In this document: positions 1 through 8,791 of the stretch, piece after piece
Position numbering within the stretch: position 1 is the stretch's first letter
Layout of the letters: each line of letters begins with the position of its first letter
Source: Candidatus Flexifilum affinis
GTDB lineage: Bacteria; Chloroflexota; Anaerolineae; Aggregatilineales; Phototrophicaceae
Length of the DNA: 64,000 nt
NCBI GenBank assembly: GCA_016713325.1
Contig: JADJPJ010000016.1
Location: 124,001-188,000, forward strand
Reading direction: 5' to 3'
Translations under genes and position numbers: made by a program
Notes under the pieces: model-generated
What the model was told of the DNA's origin: nothing
Database searches by the model: none
Seen by the model: only the letters and a program-made list of their open reading frames with translations

Positions 1-535
1 CGGCGTGTTCCAGCACATGGACCGCCGACCGGATGTCCATCTGCATATTCCAGTCGTAGGATCGGTCCCACCACTGCGGATAGCCTTCCGGGATGTCGTA
101 GACGTACCCGCCCATCAGGACCACGCTCGCCTGTCGCAGGCTGCCCGGATAGCGCTCGTCGAGCAGGCGAAAATTGGTGTATGGGCCAATGCCGACGATC
201 GTCGCACACTGATCGATACTCCGCTTCATCAGCTCCAGCGCGTCGTCCAGCGGACCGGGGCAGCGCGGCGGCGAATCGCCCCAGTTCTCGACGTCGTCGG
301 GATAGCCGATTGAACTGCGATAGTAGCCGTCGGCGACATCCGCCCCGGCCGCAAAGGGGATGTCGGTTCGCCCGGCCAGATCCAGGACGCGGGCCACGAA
401 GCCGGCGCGCCTGCCCCCTTCCTCCGCGGTCGTCGTGATGCCGGTGATCTCTACGCCCGGCCATTTCAGCAGCATGGCCAGCGCACAGAGATCGTCCATA
501 TCTCCGCCAATATCCGTATCCAAATGGAGCTTCAT
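1..535 (-). CDS. Nucleoside hydrolase (IUNH family), 3' end beyond the window
   Basis: The minus strand from an ATG at 535 stays open to the window edge and gives the first 178 residues of an inosine/uridine-preferring nucleoside hydrolase-like protein. It starts MKLHLDTDIGGDMDDLCALA, which matches the family's N-terminal Asp-rich motif (DTDxGxDDxxA) that binds Ca2+ and the ribose hydroxyls. A later TIVGIGPYTNF segment fits the family's xxxGPLTN strand, and an LMGGYV segment follows. The family hydrolyses the N-glycosidic bond of nucleosides in the cytoplasm for salvage. The C-terminal roughly 130 residues, including the usual catalytic His region, lie outside the window, so substrate preference cannot be judged. 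Confidence 0.85.
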   Translation of the reverse strand, partial: MKLHLDTDIGGDMDDLCALAMLLKWPGVEITGITTTAEEGGRRAGFVARVLDLAGRTDIPFAAGADVADGYYRSSIGYPDDVENWGDSPPRCPGPLDDALELMKRSIDQCATIVGIGPYTNFRLLDERYPGSLRQASVVLMGGYVYDIPEGYPQWWDRSYDWNMQMDIRSAVHVLEHA

Positions 536-631
536 GAGGGTGCGACCTTTCCTGAAGTCCGTGAGGTCCGGTGGGGAAACCGATGATAGCGCGCCGACGC
601 AGAGGAAACCAAGACTTGCTGGCGGCTGAGG

Positions 632-1794
632 TCAGCGCTGGCGGGACAAGCGTCGCAGCACGGCGAGAATTTCCTGGCCATAGGCAGCGCGGCGCCACGG
701 GCCAAAGCCGCGGATGTTGCTGATCTCTACCAGAGTTGTGGGCATCTGCTGGGCCAGCGACCAGAGCGCATCCTTGGAGACGATGACGTCGGCCTCGACC
801 TCGCGCTCGGCGGCTTTCCTTTGCGCCACTCGCGCAGCGCGGTGTAGCGCTCCACCACCTGCGGATCGGCCGGCGGTTCGACAATCGGCGGTGCCGGCGG
901 CGGACTACCATCGCTGGCGTGGATGGCCGCGAGCAGGGGTTCACCATAGCGTTCGACGTAGCTGTGCGCCACGCCGGAGATGCGGCGCATTTCGCCGAGG
1001 GTCTTCGGCATGGCCCTGGCAATAGCCACCAGCGCCTGATCGGTCATGACCTTGAAGGGGGGACGTCACGGTGGCGGGCGATCTCCTCACGGACGTGGTA
1101 GATGGCTTTGAGGATGGTCGCCTGTTCCACGCTGAGGTGGTTGGGCAGCGCCAGCCGCCAGAAACTCTGCTCGCCATCGTACTGGCGGGAGCGAGCGGGC
1201 GGCAGGTGGCAGGCTTCGGCGAACCATTCTGAGGCCTCTTCGCGCCGGCCGGACTCGGTCAGCGCGGCGTCCAGATGATCGCGCAGCGGCAGCAGAAAAT
1301 GGGTGTCCATCTGCGCGTAGATCAGGCTGCTGCGGGGCAGCGGCCGCCTGCCCCAGTCGTCACGCTGGTGCGACTTGTCCATTGAGACGTCGAAATAATG
1401 TCTGACCAGACTGCCCAGACCAGTCTCCTTGAACCCACAGACGCGGGCGGCGATCATCGTATCGAACAGGTTGTTGAGCTGGAAGCCGTAGTCGCGCCGC
1501 AGGCAGGTGAGGTCGTATTCGGCCGCGTGGAAGACCTTTTTCGATGTTCGGGTCAGCCAGCAGGACGCCAAACGGCCGCATATCCTTGATGGACACCGGG
1601 TCGATGATGTAGTCCTCGCTGCGGGTCGAGACCTGAATCAGGCAGACGCGCTCCTGATAGGCGTGAAGGCTGTTCGATTCAGTATCGAGCGCCAGCGCCG
1701 GTTCGCGCTGAAGCAGGGCCAGGGCCGCGAGCAGCTTGACGTCGCTGTTCACCACCAGGGGCGGTGGCAGGGACTGTGGATTGGGGTTTTTCAT
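632..1794 (-). pseudogene. rnd: Ribonuclease D (DEDD exonuclease + HRDC), broken by about three frameshifts
   Basis: Four consecutive minus-strand reading frames together make one RNase D. The start is at 1794 (MKNPNPQ). Exo I is ALDTESNSLHAY. The frame shifts near 1543 into KVFHAAEYDLTCLRRDYGF (Exo II region), then near 1050 into MTDQALVAIARAMPKTLGEM (HRDC domain), then near 829 into KDALWSLAQQMP. RNase D trims tRNA 3' ends. The breaks lie at short homopolymers (AAAAAGG, a C6 run, AAAGGAAA), so each can be explained by one missing or extra base. This suggests sequencing or assembly error, but a real pseudogene cannot be excluded. The gene follows corA with the reading frame starting just past the corA stop. 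Confidence 0.8.
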
Positions 1795-1802
1795 GGAACC
1801 GG

Positions 1803-2720
1803 CTACAACCATCTGCGTCGACGAAAATACCAGAGCATGGTCACAGCGAGGGCGGCCATGAATATCGTCAGCAACCAGAAGGACAGCGGATGCTCCTGGA
1901 GGGGAAGCACGATGTTCATGCCGTAGACGCTGGAAATGAAGGTGAGCGGCAGCATGATCACCGAGAAGACCGTCAGGATACGCATGACGCCGTTGATGCG
2001 GTGGCTGAGGAGGGTGTCGGCCGTCTCGGAGAGGCTGCCGATGACCTCGAAGTCTTCGTCAATGATGTCACGGGCGCGGTTCAGGTGGTCGACGACGTCG
2101 TCGAAATAGCGCTCTAACCCCTCACGCAGCAGGGGGCTGTCGGTGCGCGACAGCTCCTCGACGACCGGGAGCTGCTGGCGGATGATGCGGCGCAGGCTGA
2201 TGACATCGCGGCGCAAAATAGCAATATCGCGGATGATCATCTGGCCATCGCTGCTGAAGATGTTGTTCTCGATGCTGCGCATGTTGCTGTCGACCTTGCG
2301 GAGCATGGGGAAGATGCTGTCGACCAGCTTGTCGACGATGTAGTAGAAGGCATGAGAAGAGGTGCCGCTCAGCAACAGGCCGCGCACATCCTGCTCGTCG
2401 CGGCAGCCATTGAACAGACTGCTCAGTATCGGCATTCGCCCATCGTGAGCCGTGACGAGCAGGTTGCGACCGACGACAAAGTCGATTTCGTAAGGGCGGC
2501 TGACGCGATTGCCGGCATCCCAGAGAGGAAAGTGCAGGGTGATATACAGATAGTCTGGCTGCATGTCGATCTTCGGACGTTCGGTGATGCTCAGGATATC
2601 TTCCAGGTTCAGTGGATGGATGAAGGGAAGATTCCGGCGCAGACCTTCGATATCGATCGGCGTTGGGTCAATCAGGTTGATCCAGGTTGTTTGATCACCC
2701 GTGACTTTGAGATACGTCAT
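1803..2720 (-). CDS. corA: CorA-family Mg2+/Co2+ transporter
   Basis: This 305-residue protein has the CorA plan: a long soluble N-terminal alpha/beta and helical funnel, then two C-terminal membrane helices. The signature YGMNI follows the first helix at about residues 265-270 (SSVYGMN), and the second helix is followed by the basic tail YFRRRRWL. CorA proteins form pentameric inner-membrane channels for Mg2+ (also Co2+/Ni2+). Length is normal (about 300-330). The ATG at 2720 is the natural start. The broken rnd gene lies directly downstream on the same strand, and the gene is divergent from the bc-complex operon across a 200-bp gap. Confidence 0.9.
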   Translation of the reverse strand: MTYLKVTGDQTTWINLIDPTPIDIEGLRRNLPFIHPLNLEDILSITERPKIDMQPDYLYITLHFPLWDAGNRVSRPYEIDFVVGRNLLVTAHDGRMPILSSLFNGCRDEQDVRGLLLSGTSSHAFYYIVDKLVDSIFPMLRKVDSNMRSIENNIFSSDGQMIIRDIAILRRDVISLRRIIRQQLPVVEELSRTDSPLLREGLERYFDDVVDHLNRARDIIDEDFEVIGSLSETADTLLSHRINGVMRILTVFSVIMLPLTFISSVYGMNIVLPLQEHPLSFWLLTIFMAALAVTMLWYFRRRRWL

Positions 2721-2782
2721 GGCTTAGCCCGTCCCTCGCCAATCGCCGCTTCGACGTCCACGCGCGCACATGATAGACCTTT

Positions 2783-2811
2783 TTGACTTCACTGTCCACT
2801 TGTGATATATT
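2783..2811 (+). promoter_or_regulatory. Sigma-70-like promoter for the bc-complex operon
   Basis: TTGACT (2783-2788), 17-bp spacer, TATATT (2806-2811) on the plus strand, about 110 bp before the Rieske start. A weaker alternative is TTGGCT (2852) with TATACT (2877). The region lies in the divergent gap with corA. Confidence 0.55.
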
Positions 2812-2922
2812 GAACAAAGAGCGGATTTCCTCCCTCAATTTAGTGTTGTTTTTGGCTATCCGCCGCGGTACTGTGTTATACTCGCAGCAACCGCGGTAAG
2901 TTGATAGCACGTTAAAGGACAC

Positions 2923-3525
2923 GTGTACCTGCGGCAACCATGTCGCTGGCGAGACTCGTGCCGCCGTTCCCTCGAGGCAAACCTCAGCGGCGGATCGGGC
3001 GCAGGTCGCGGCGCCGAGCCGTCGCGAATTCTGTACTACATCTGGGGTGCGTCGATGGCGCTCCTGCTAGGTCAGGCGACCGCCGGCCTGGTGTGGTTCG
3101 GGCTGCCGATCTTCAAAGAGGGCACGTTCGGCGGGGTGTTCACCTTCGCGCCGGAGAAAGTTCCCAGCCAGGGCGCCGCGCCGACGTCGATTCCCGAGGG
3201 CCGCTTCCACGTGACCTACCCTGAACAGGGTCTGCTGGCGCTTTATGGCGTTTGCACGCACCTGGGCTGCCTGCCGAAGTGGTCAGAGACCAATAACCGC
3301 TTTGAATGCCCCTGCCACGGGTCCAAGTTCGAACTCGATGGAAAATACATCGAAGGCCCTGCGCCGCGCAGCCTGGATCGTTTCCGCACCACCGTCGTCT
3401 TCGAAGACGGCACGGAGCTGACCACCAACGAAACTGGCGACCCCATTCCGCTCACCGGACATGGTGCGATCCTTTCCATCCGCATCGATACCGGCGATAA
3501 GCTCAAGCGCGACGGTAAGGTATAG
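2923..3525 (+). CDS. Rieske iron-sulfur protein of a bc-type complex
   Basis: A 200-residue protein with an N-terminal membrane anchor ([18 protein letters not shown], about residues 38-60) and a Rieske fold. The 2Fe-2S ligand motifs are CTHLGC and CPCHGS (about residues 110-135), with both disulfide Cys. It transfers electrons from quinol to cytochrome c and faces the outside of the membrane. The GTG start at 2923 follows an AAAGGA ribosome site at about 2914. The residues before the anchor are unusual for the family, where SRREFLYYIW-like starts are common, so a start further in cannot be excluded. Cytochrome b and cytochrome c genes follow. Confidence 0.85.
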   Translation: MYLRQPCRWRDSCRRSLEANLSGGSGAGRGAEPSRILYYIWGASMALLLGQATAGLVWFGLPIFKEGTFGGVFTFAPEKVPSQGAAPTSIPEGRFHVTYPEQGLLALYGVCTHLGCLPKWSETNNRFECPCHGSKFELDGKYIEGPAPRSLDRFRTTVVFEDGTELTTNETGDPIPLTGHGAILSIRIDTGDKLKRDGKV

Positions 3526-3526
3526 G

Positions 3527-5049
3527 GTTTTCTCAATCACCGGCATTTTCCTGATGATCTGGTACACCCCGTCACCGGAAATTGCCTATTCGAACATGCT
3601 CGCCATCATGTCCAACGTGCCGATGGGGCAGTTCATGCGCGACCTGCACCGCCTCGGTGCGGAAGCGATGGTGCTGATAGTCACCTTACATATGCTCAGG
3701 ACGTTCCTGACGGCCAGCTACAAAAAGCCGAGAGAGTTCACGTGGTTCACCGGCGTCGTGCTGGCCATCGCCACGTTCTTCCTCAGCTTCAGCGGCTACC
3801 TGCTCCCATGGGACCAGCTGTCTCTGTGGGCGGTGACCATCGGCGCCTCGATGGTCGAAGCGGCTCCGCCGGAAATCGTGGGTACGAACCTGAACCTGCT
3901 GTTCCGCGGCGGCCCGGAACTGGGCGCGAACGGTTTGCTGCGCTTCTACCTGCTGCACGTGCTGGCCGTGCCGGCCATCCTGTTCGTTTTCCTGGGCGTT
4001 CACTACTACAAGGTGGTGGTCCACGGGCACAGCCTGCCCCGGGTGAGGAGAACATCGGCGAAGACACCGCCAAGCGCGTCCCGCTGGATAAGCGCGTGTA
4101 CTTCATCCCCGACGTTCTGACCAGCGAAATTATGTGGCTGGGCGTCACGACGCTCATCCTGATTGTGCTGTCGATCTGGTTCTTCCACGCGCCGCTGGAA
4201 AACCACGCGGACCCGCAGGTCACGCCGCTCGGCACGACTGCGCCGTGGTACTTCCTGTGGATTCAGGGCGCGCTGAAGCTGGGTGATAAGGTCATCTGGG
4301 GCATCGTCTTCCCGACGGTGGTGATCGTCTTCCTGATGGTCTACCCGTACATTGATGTGGCCAAGAGCCGCCGCTGGGCGCACCGCCGCGTGTCGCTCAC
4401 CATCGCCTTTGGCATGGCGGCCGGCTTCACGGTGCTCAGCTACATGGGCCTGTCGGAGTTCGGCGTGGTCAACAGCGCTGACATCGAAATCCTGCACGAG
4501 ATCGTCAAGGAACCGGCGCATAACCACCTCGGCATCATCCGGCCTGTGCCTTACGACGAGCTGGTGCCCGGCGTGTACGTCACCCGCCAATTCGAGGCGG
4601 AAGAAGGCGATGTCGCCAATGTCATCAACGCCTTCAACACCGAGATCAACTCCGGCAACTTCCCGCTGGAAGGCGGGGCGACCCTGCTAAGCTACCTTTC
4701 CAGCGGACAGCATCTGCCGCTGGCGACGCTGAACGTCACGGAACTGCCGGAAGGCACAGAGCTGTACCATGTGATGGAAGAGTTCTCGCACATGATCGCC
4801 AATGAAGATCAGGAACTCTACAACGGCTGGGGCATGGTCATTGTCACCGATTGGCAGGATGATCTGAAGCGCGTCGACGTGATCGTCTCGTGGGATCAGG
4901 TACTGCTGGAACGCGGTTTCCCGGTCCTGGGCGAGGATGGCGAACCTGTCCTGGTGCTGGATGAGGCCGGCAACCGCATCCGCCGCATCAACAGCGACCA
5001 TATCTTCCTGCATCGCAATGCGCAGTACTTTGAAGCGCCGGGAGCATAG
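3527..5049 (+). pseudogene. Cytochrome b (b6/IV-like) with C-terminal extension; 5' end missing and one frameshift
   Basis: From about 3527 the frame reads into the end of the first cytochrome b helix ([17 protein letters not shown]) without a start codon or the roughly 80-90 residues expected before it. The heme-binding helices follow: [20 protein letters not shown] and [20 protein letters not shown], with the four His ligands. At about 4036, in CTGCCCCGGGTGAGG, the frame shifts by one base (one C short) and continues with [13 protein letters not shown] and the subunit-IV-like part (TAPWYFLWIQGALKLGDKV). After a further helix near 4390-4455 there is a soluble tail of about 200 residues with no motif I recognise. 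This is the quinol-oxidising core of the complex. The missing start and the indel look like local assembly faults. Confidence 0.75.
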
Positions 5050-6203
5050 TGAGCGTGAACTTACAACGTCTGCTCGTTGAGCGTATCGAGCACCGAATTA
5101 TCGTAGGGACGGTCGCATTCCTGGCCATCATGGTGCTGGTGGGCTGGCTGGCGATCAATGAAAACGGACGCATGACCGCCTTTGCGCGGATGTACGAGGC
5201 GCGGGCCGTCGAACGCGGCGCCGAGCTGTTTGTCGCCAACTGCACGACCTGCCACGGCCCCGATGGTCGTGGTCTGACCGGTGTTGCGCCGGGCCTGAAC
5301 TCACCGCTGATGTTCGGCTTCGACTTCCTGCCGGAATATCACCGCGAACTTGGCTCGCTGAACCTTGAGACGGTGGGTCTCAATGCCGAGAGGGACCTGG
5401 AGACCACGACGGCGGAGCGCGTTGCCGAGATCGACGCCCGTCTGGCCGAGATCGATGCCCGCAAGGCAGCCATGGAGCAGGAGATCGCTCCGGTCGTCCA
5501 GCAAATGCAGACGGCCATCGATCGCGGCTATGATCCTGATGAATTCAGCCGCCTGCTGATGGTCGACTGGCAGGGCAGCCTGAACAGCTTCGTCTTCACG
5601 ACGCTCGTGCATGGACGGCCCACCAGCGGTTCCTACTGGCCTGGGCCGATGGTGTCGTGGTCGAAGACGACCGGCGGCCCGATGCGTGACGATCAGCTCG
5701 AAGACCTGACCGCCTTTATCATGAACTGGGACAAGGGCAGCGAGTGGACGATCGAAGATCTGATGGCTGTCAACCAGTTCCCGAAGGAACCGGCCGATCC
5801 GGCTCTGGTGACCGCTCTCCCTGGTGACGTGCCGCTCATCGGCGCGAATACCGCGACGAGGGATGTGGTCGCGAACCTTGAAGGCCTTGTCGGCGACCCG
5901 CAGAACGGTCAGACGCTGCACAACGGCGCGCTCGCCTGCTCGGGCTGCCATATGAACGCCGCCGTGGCGCCGCAGACCGAGGGCACGTTCACGCGAGTGA
6001 ATGAAGTCCGTCTGGCGGACCCGGCCCTGGCGGGTTACACGGCTGAGCAGTATTTCGCCGAGAGCATCACGCACCCGAATGAATACATCTCTCCGGGATA
6101 CGTGGCGGGCCTCATGCCGCAGAACTTCGGCGACCGGCTCACGTACCAGGATCTGGCGGACCTGATCGCTTACCTGAGCACGCAGGATCAGCCGGTGAGT
6201 TAG
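5049..6203 (+). CDS. Membrane-anchored diheme cytochrome c of the bc operon
   Basis: A 384-residue protein with one N-terminal membrane helix (about residues 17-38) and two class I heme sites: CTTCHGPDGRG near residue 66 and CSGCHMN near residue 300. Between them is a charged Ala/Glu-rich helix (residues 115-150), probably coiled coil. The GTG start at 5049 overlaps the cytochrome b stop by one base, so the two are translationally coupled. It is the likely electron acceptor for the Rieske protein on the outer face of the membrane and passes electrons to a terminal oxidase or alternative acceptor. It contains typical cytochrome c Met-containing segments (PGYVAGLMPQNF). Confidence 0.85.
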   Translation: MSVNLQRLLVERIEHRIIVGTVAFLAIMVLVGWLAINENGRMTAFARMYEARAVERGAELFVANCTTCHGPDGRGLTGVAPGLNSPLMFGFDFLPEYHRELGSLNLETVGLNAERDLETTTAERVAEIDARLAEIDARKAAMEQEIAPVVQQMQTAIDRGYDPDEFSRLLMVDWQGSLNSFVFTTLVHGRPTSGSYWPGPMVSWSKTTGGPMRDDQLEDLTAFIMNWDKGSEWTIEDLMAVNQFPKEPADPALVTALPGDVPLIGANTATRDVVANLEGLVGDPQNGQTLHNGALACSGCHMNAAVAPQTEGTFTRVNEVRLADPALAGYTAEQYFAESITHPNEYISPGYVAGLMPQNFGDRLTYQDLADLIAYLSTQDQPVS

Positions 6204-6207
6204 TGAA

Positions 6208-6262
6208 ACCCCTTACCCCCTCTCCCACGCAAGCGCCTTGCAAGCAAGCGCGGAGCGGGGAA
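6208..6262 (+). repeat. Intergenic palindromic repeat (REP-like), copy 1
   Basis: C-rich arm (CCCCCTCTCCCACGCAAGCG) followed by a G-rich arm (GCGGAGCGGGG) with an inner CTTGCAAG. A 26-base stretch is identical to the copy at 59355. Related copies are at 16417, 19318, 35017, 38311 and 59339. Confidence 0.7.
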
Positions 6263-6304
6263 GTGGTTGCCAACAGGTTGTAGGGGATGCAAGTGCACGT
6301 TTTC

Positions 6305-6330
6305 AAAAAGGACGCCTCGGCGTCCCTTTT
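6305..6330 (+). terminator. Rho-independent terminator after the bc operon
   Basis: Hairpin AAAAGGACGCC / GGCGTCCCTTTT with a one-base bulge and a T4 tail, about 100 bp after the cytochrome c stop. The A/T flanks make it roughly usable in both directions. Confidence 0.55.
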
Positions 6331-6420
6331 GCCGCCTGAAAGGCGAGCGCGAACTGGCAGAAGGGGTAGGGCGTCAAGTACAATCGAGTTCAGTTCGCCC
6401 AACGTTCAGGAGAAACCGCT

Positions 6421-6657
6421 GTGATCAAGAGGCGTGTGTTGGTCGTTTCACTCGTGCTGCTGCTGACGCTCTCGTTCGCTCTGCCGATGATGGCCCAGGA
6501 AGGCGAGGCCGCGGCCCCGGTTCCGGCCGCCGAAGAGAGCGGCGAAGTGGTGTCCGGCGCGGCCACGCTGATGCTGCTGCTCGGCGCGGGGGCGGTGCTG
6601 GCGGTCGGCGGGCTGACCCTGCTGCGCGACAGTTTCAAGAGCGTCTCACAGGGTTGA
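6421..6657 (+). CDS. Small secreted or membrane protein, unknown function
   Basis: A 78-residue protein starting at GTG 6421, just after AGGAGA. It has a clear signal peptide (positive MIKRR, hydrophobic core, FALPMMAQ end), an acidic Ala/Pro/Glu spacer (residues 25-45) and one membrane helix (about 46-66, LMLLLGAGAVLAVGGLTLL) followed by a short basic/polar tail. This plan resembles small membrane-anchored accessory proteins, but no family is recognised. It follows the respiratory operon on the same strand but lies past a terminator. Confidence 0.6.
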   Translation: MIKRRVLVVSLVLLLTLSFALPMMAQEGEAAAPVPAAEESGEVVSGAATLMLLLGAGAVLAVGGLTLLRDSFKSVSQG

Positions 6658-6774
6658 GGCCGGCGGACGCCAGGAATGGCGCCCCATACGTACCAAGATA
6701 AACGGGTCGGGTCTGCCGCGATGGAATCTGCGCGGTCGTCGACCCCTGAAACCCCGACCCATGAACGAGCCGAT

Positions 6775-6836
6775 CGTAGGGGAGACCCGCCGGGTCTCCC
6801 ACCACAGAACGGGAGAGGCGCCGACTCTCCCCTACG
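6775..6836 (+). repeat. Structured intergenic element (nested inverted repeats)
   Basis: The gap 6658-6996 has no convincing gene. It contains CGTAGGGGAG (6775) paired with CTCCCCTACG (6827), a perfect inner hairpin GGGAGACCC-GCC-GGGTCTCCC (6780-6800), and a second hairpin GGGAGAG/CTCTCCC (about 6811-6831). The outer stem competes with the inner ones. The function is unknown; it could be a repeat element. Confidence 0.45.
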
Positions 6837-6975
6837 CCCGGGTGCGTCGTTCGACCTCTAAGACGTGATGGTATCGCTAAAGTGGTGCACATGGGGCGCC
6901 ATTCTTGGCCTCCCTGCGACGTGCTGCGAGATACCGTAGAGCGCGTTGACGTCATCCCCATTCGAAATGCAATCG

Positions 6976-6998
6976 GAGGCCCGGGTGGGCCTCTTTTT
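6976..6998 (+). terminator. Rho-independent terminator, plus strand
   Basis: Stem GAGGCCC / GGGCCTC with loop GGGT, followed by TTTTT. It ends at the stop codon of the convergent DinB gene. The transcript it ends may come from the small gene at 6421. Confidence 0.7.
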
Positions 6999-7503
6999 AT
7001 TCCGGCGTATAGGGCGCATCTGTCCCCAGGGCGCCCACGAACACGGGCAGGTTGGTGTGGCCGAGAAGTTGGCGCACGGCCTGCGCTTCTCCCAGGTGAT
7101 ACCAGTAGTGATAGATGTCGCGCATGAGCATTGTGCCGATGCTCTCCGGGTGCGGCTTCTCGTTGATCACCAGGTGAGTCGTCATGTGGTCGTTGGTCAG
7201 CGTATCCAGATACGGATCGCTGGCTGCCGTGATCTGACGCCAGGCAGCCCACATGTCTTCCAGCGGCGGGGTGGTCGCCGGTTTGCCGAAGCCGACCAGA
7301 TCGCGCAGCTCCGGCAGGGGCGTCACCCCTTGCGCGCGGGTGAGCCAGTAGGCCTGTTCCAGATGGGCGACATGCCCGATCATCCAGCTCAGGCTGTTGA
7401 TCGGGATGAAGCGGCGGACAGCTTCCTCGGGGGTTACCTCCTTTAGCCCACGCACGAACTCGCCGCGCGTGAAGCGAAGCTGAAGTACCAGCGGATGGGT
7501 CAT
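6997..7503 (-). CDS. DinB-like (DinB/YfiT superfamily) protein
   Basis: A 168-residue all-helical protein of the DinB-like four-helix family. The pattern SLSWMIGHVAHLEQAYWL holds the first metal-binding His near residue 45, and MLMRDIYHYWYHLGEAQAVR supplies the later His pair near residues 130-140. Members are metal-dependent, often thiol S-transferases or DNA-damage induced proteins, but the substrate cannot be read from the sequence. The ATG at 7503 is preceded by GAGGAGAA, a strong ribosome site. The gene appears monocistronic, followed by the VOC gene upstream on the same strand. Confidence 0.75.
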   Translation of the reverse strand: MTHPLVLQLRFTRGEFVRGLKEVTPEEAVRRFIPINSLSWMIGHVAHLEQAYWLTRAQGVTPLPELRDLVGFGKPATTPPLEDMWAAWRQITAASDPYLDTLTNDHMTTHLVINEKPHPESIGTMLMRDIYHYWYHLGEAQAVRQLLGHTNLPVFVGALGTDAPYTPE

Positions 7504-7542
7504 GGCACAGTTCTCCTCAGATCAGCTTGCCCAGCAATTGGT

Positions 7543-8204
7543 CTAAGTAGTTTTAGCATAATGGATGGAGGGTTTGGCAACCCCCGGCATGACGATCAGA
7601 TGGCTGCCGTCAAGCGTATAGCGCCGCGCTCCGCCGGAATCCGGCTGCGGCGGGCCGAACAAAGTGGTGAAATGGGCAGAGTTTTCCAGGGCCGGCGGCA
7701 GGACCAACTCCGAGATGCCGGCGACGCCGTTGGGTTGCCTGATAACCTGCGGGTCGTCGGGGACGCGGAGGCGGCGTGGCGTCACATCCTGGATGAGCAT
7801 GATCGGCAGGGCCAGCTCGATCCAGGCCAGGCGCCTCTGGAGAAGCTGGCCGTCACTCCGCTGCCGCTGGCCGGCGCTGACCAAACCGACCGGGACGCCA
7901 TGCACTCGCAGCGCAGCGGCTTCGGCGTCGATGTCGCGGGCGACCAGTGCAAAGGCGACGATCTCCTCTGGCCGGCTGTCGATCAGCCAGGCGAAATCGA
8001 CTCCCGCGCCGGAGATCGGCGGCCGGCCGGTGAGGGCAAGCAGTTCGGCATAGCTGCCGTCGGCAAAGCACATGAGCGCGTTGTGGGTGGTGCCGGCGGC
8101 ATGGACACCGCCGAAGAAGGCATTGAAGCCCTCGGCGCGGGCGCGAACGATCCGGCATCGAGATCGTGAACGTTCAGGACGACATGATCGAGCTTGTAAC
8201 GCAT
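7543..8204 (-). pseudogene. Glyoxalase/VOC-like protein (Glyoxalase_3 type), one frameshift
   Basis: The start at 8204 gives MRYKLDHVVLNVHDLDA, a typical VOC first strand with a metal-ligand His. After about 50 bp the meaningful frame moves to the adjacent one, which reads AEGFNAFFGGVHAAGTTHNA, CFADGSYAELLALTG and then a second VOC half (GISELVLPPALENSAHF). Together these make about 220 residues of a glyoxalase-like protein. The break lies near 8150 (GATGCCGGATCG). VOC proteins are metal enzymes of varied chemistry, and no substrate is inferred. As elsewhere in the first 9 kb, one indel explains the break. Confidence 0.65.
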
Positions 8205-8450
8205 GGTAAACCTCCTGGCGAGACGGACAGGAAAAACTCTGCCTCATCGACATTGGACAGCTGGAATGCTGGCCCTGCGGAGATCGTCTCATTTGCGACG
8301 TATCGGCTGCGAAGCGCCGTCGGGGCGGCGCTCAGGTGAATGTTTGCTAAACGCTGCCGCGCCCCTGTAACTCCCCCAGCCTGGGGTCGTCAATAACGCT
8401 GTGCCAAACGCAGAACGATCTTACTGAAAAACCCCCCAGGAGCACAGATC

Positions 8451-8738
8451 ATGGTCAAGGCGGTCTGGAACGGCGCGGTGCTGGCCGAAAGCGACAAAAC
8501 CATCGTCGTGGAAGGCAACCATTACTTCCCGCCCGACGCAATTCGCAGCGAGTATTTTCTGGACAGCAGCGCGCACACGGTCTGCCACTGGAAGGGCGTC
8601 GCGAGCTACTACGATGTGGTCGTCGACGGCCAGACGAACGGCGGCGCGGCCTGGTATTACCCCACGCCCAAGGAAGCGGCGCGCCAGATCGCCGGTTACA
8701 TTGCCTTCTGGCGCGGCGTCAAGATTCTGCATGAGTAA
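8451..8738 (+). CDS. DUF427 domain protein
   Basis: A 95-residue protein covering a single DUF427 domain: VWNGAVLAESDKTIVVEGNH, YFPPDAI, TVCHWKGVASYYDV and AWYYPTPKEAARQIAGY, ending FWRGVKI. The family is small and beta-rich, widespread in bacteria, and has no established reaction. The ATG at 8451 follows CCAGGAGCACAGATC, an AGGAG ribosome site. It is convergent with the CoA-transferase downstream and lies alone on this strand. Confidence 0.85.
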   Translation: MVKAVWNGAVLAESDKTIVVEGNHYFPPDAIRSEYFLDSSAHTVCHWKGVASYYDVVVDGQTNGGAAWYYPTPKEAARQIAGYIAFWRGVKILHE

Positions 8739-8791
8739 ATCAATATACGCGTCGCCCGACGGTGGTCGTGGGTTCGGGGTGCTGAACTCGG

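Noticed and set aside
6870..6975. tRNA gene before the terminator at 6976 (TTCGAAA)
   Set aside because: No cloverleaf: the would-be T arm does not pair and no acceptor stem can be found.
7495..8169. A 224-residue plus-strand open frame over the VOC gene
   Set aside because: The minus strand carries glyoxalase motifs in two joined frames; the plus frame is unstructured.
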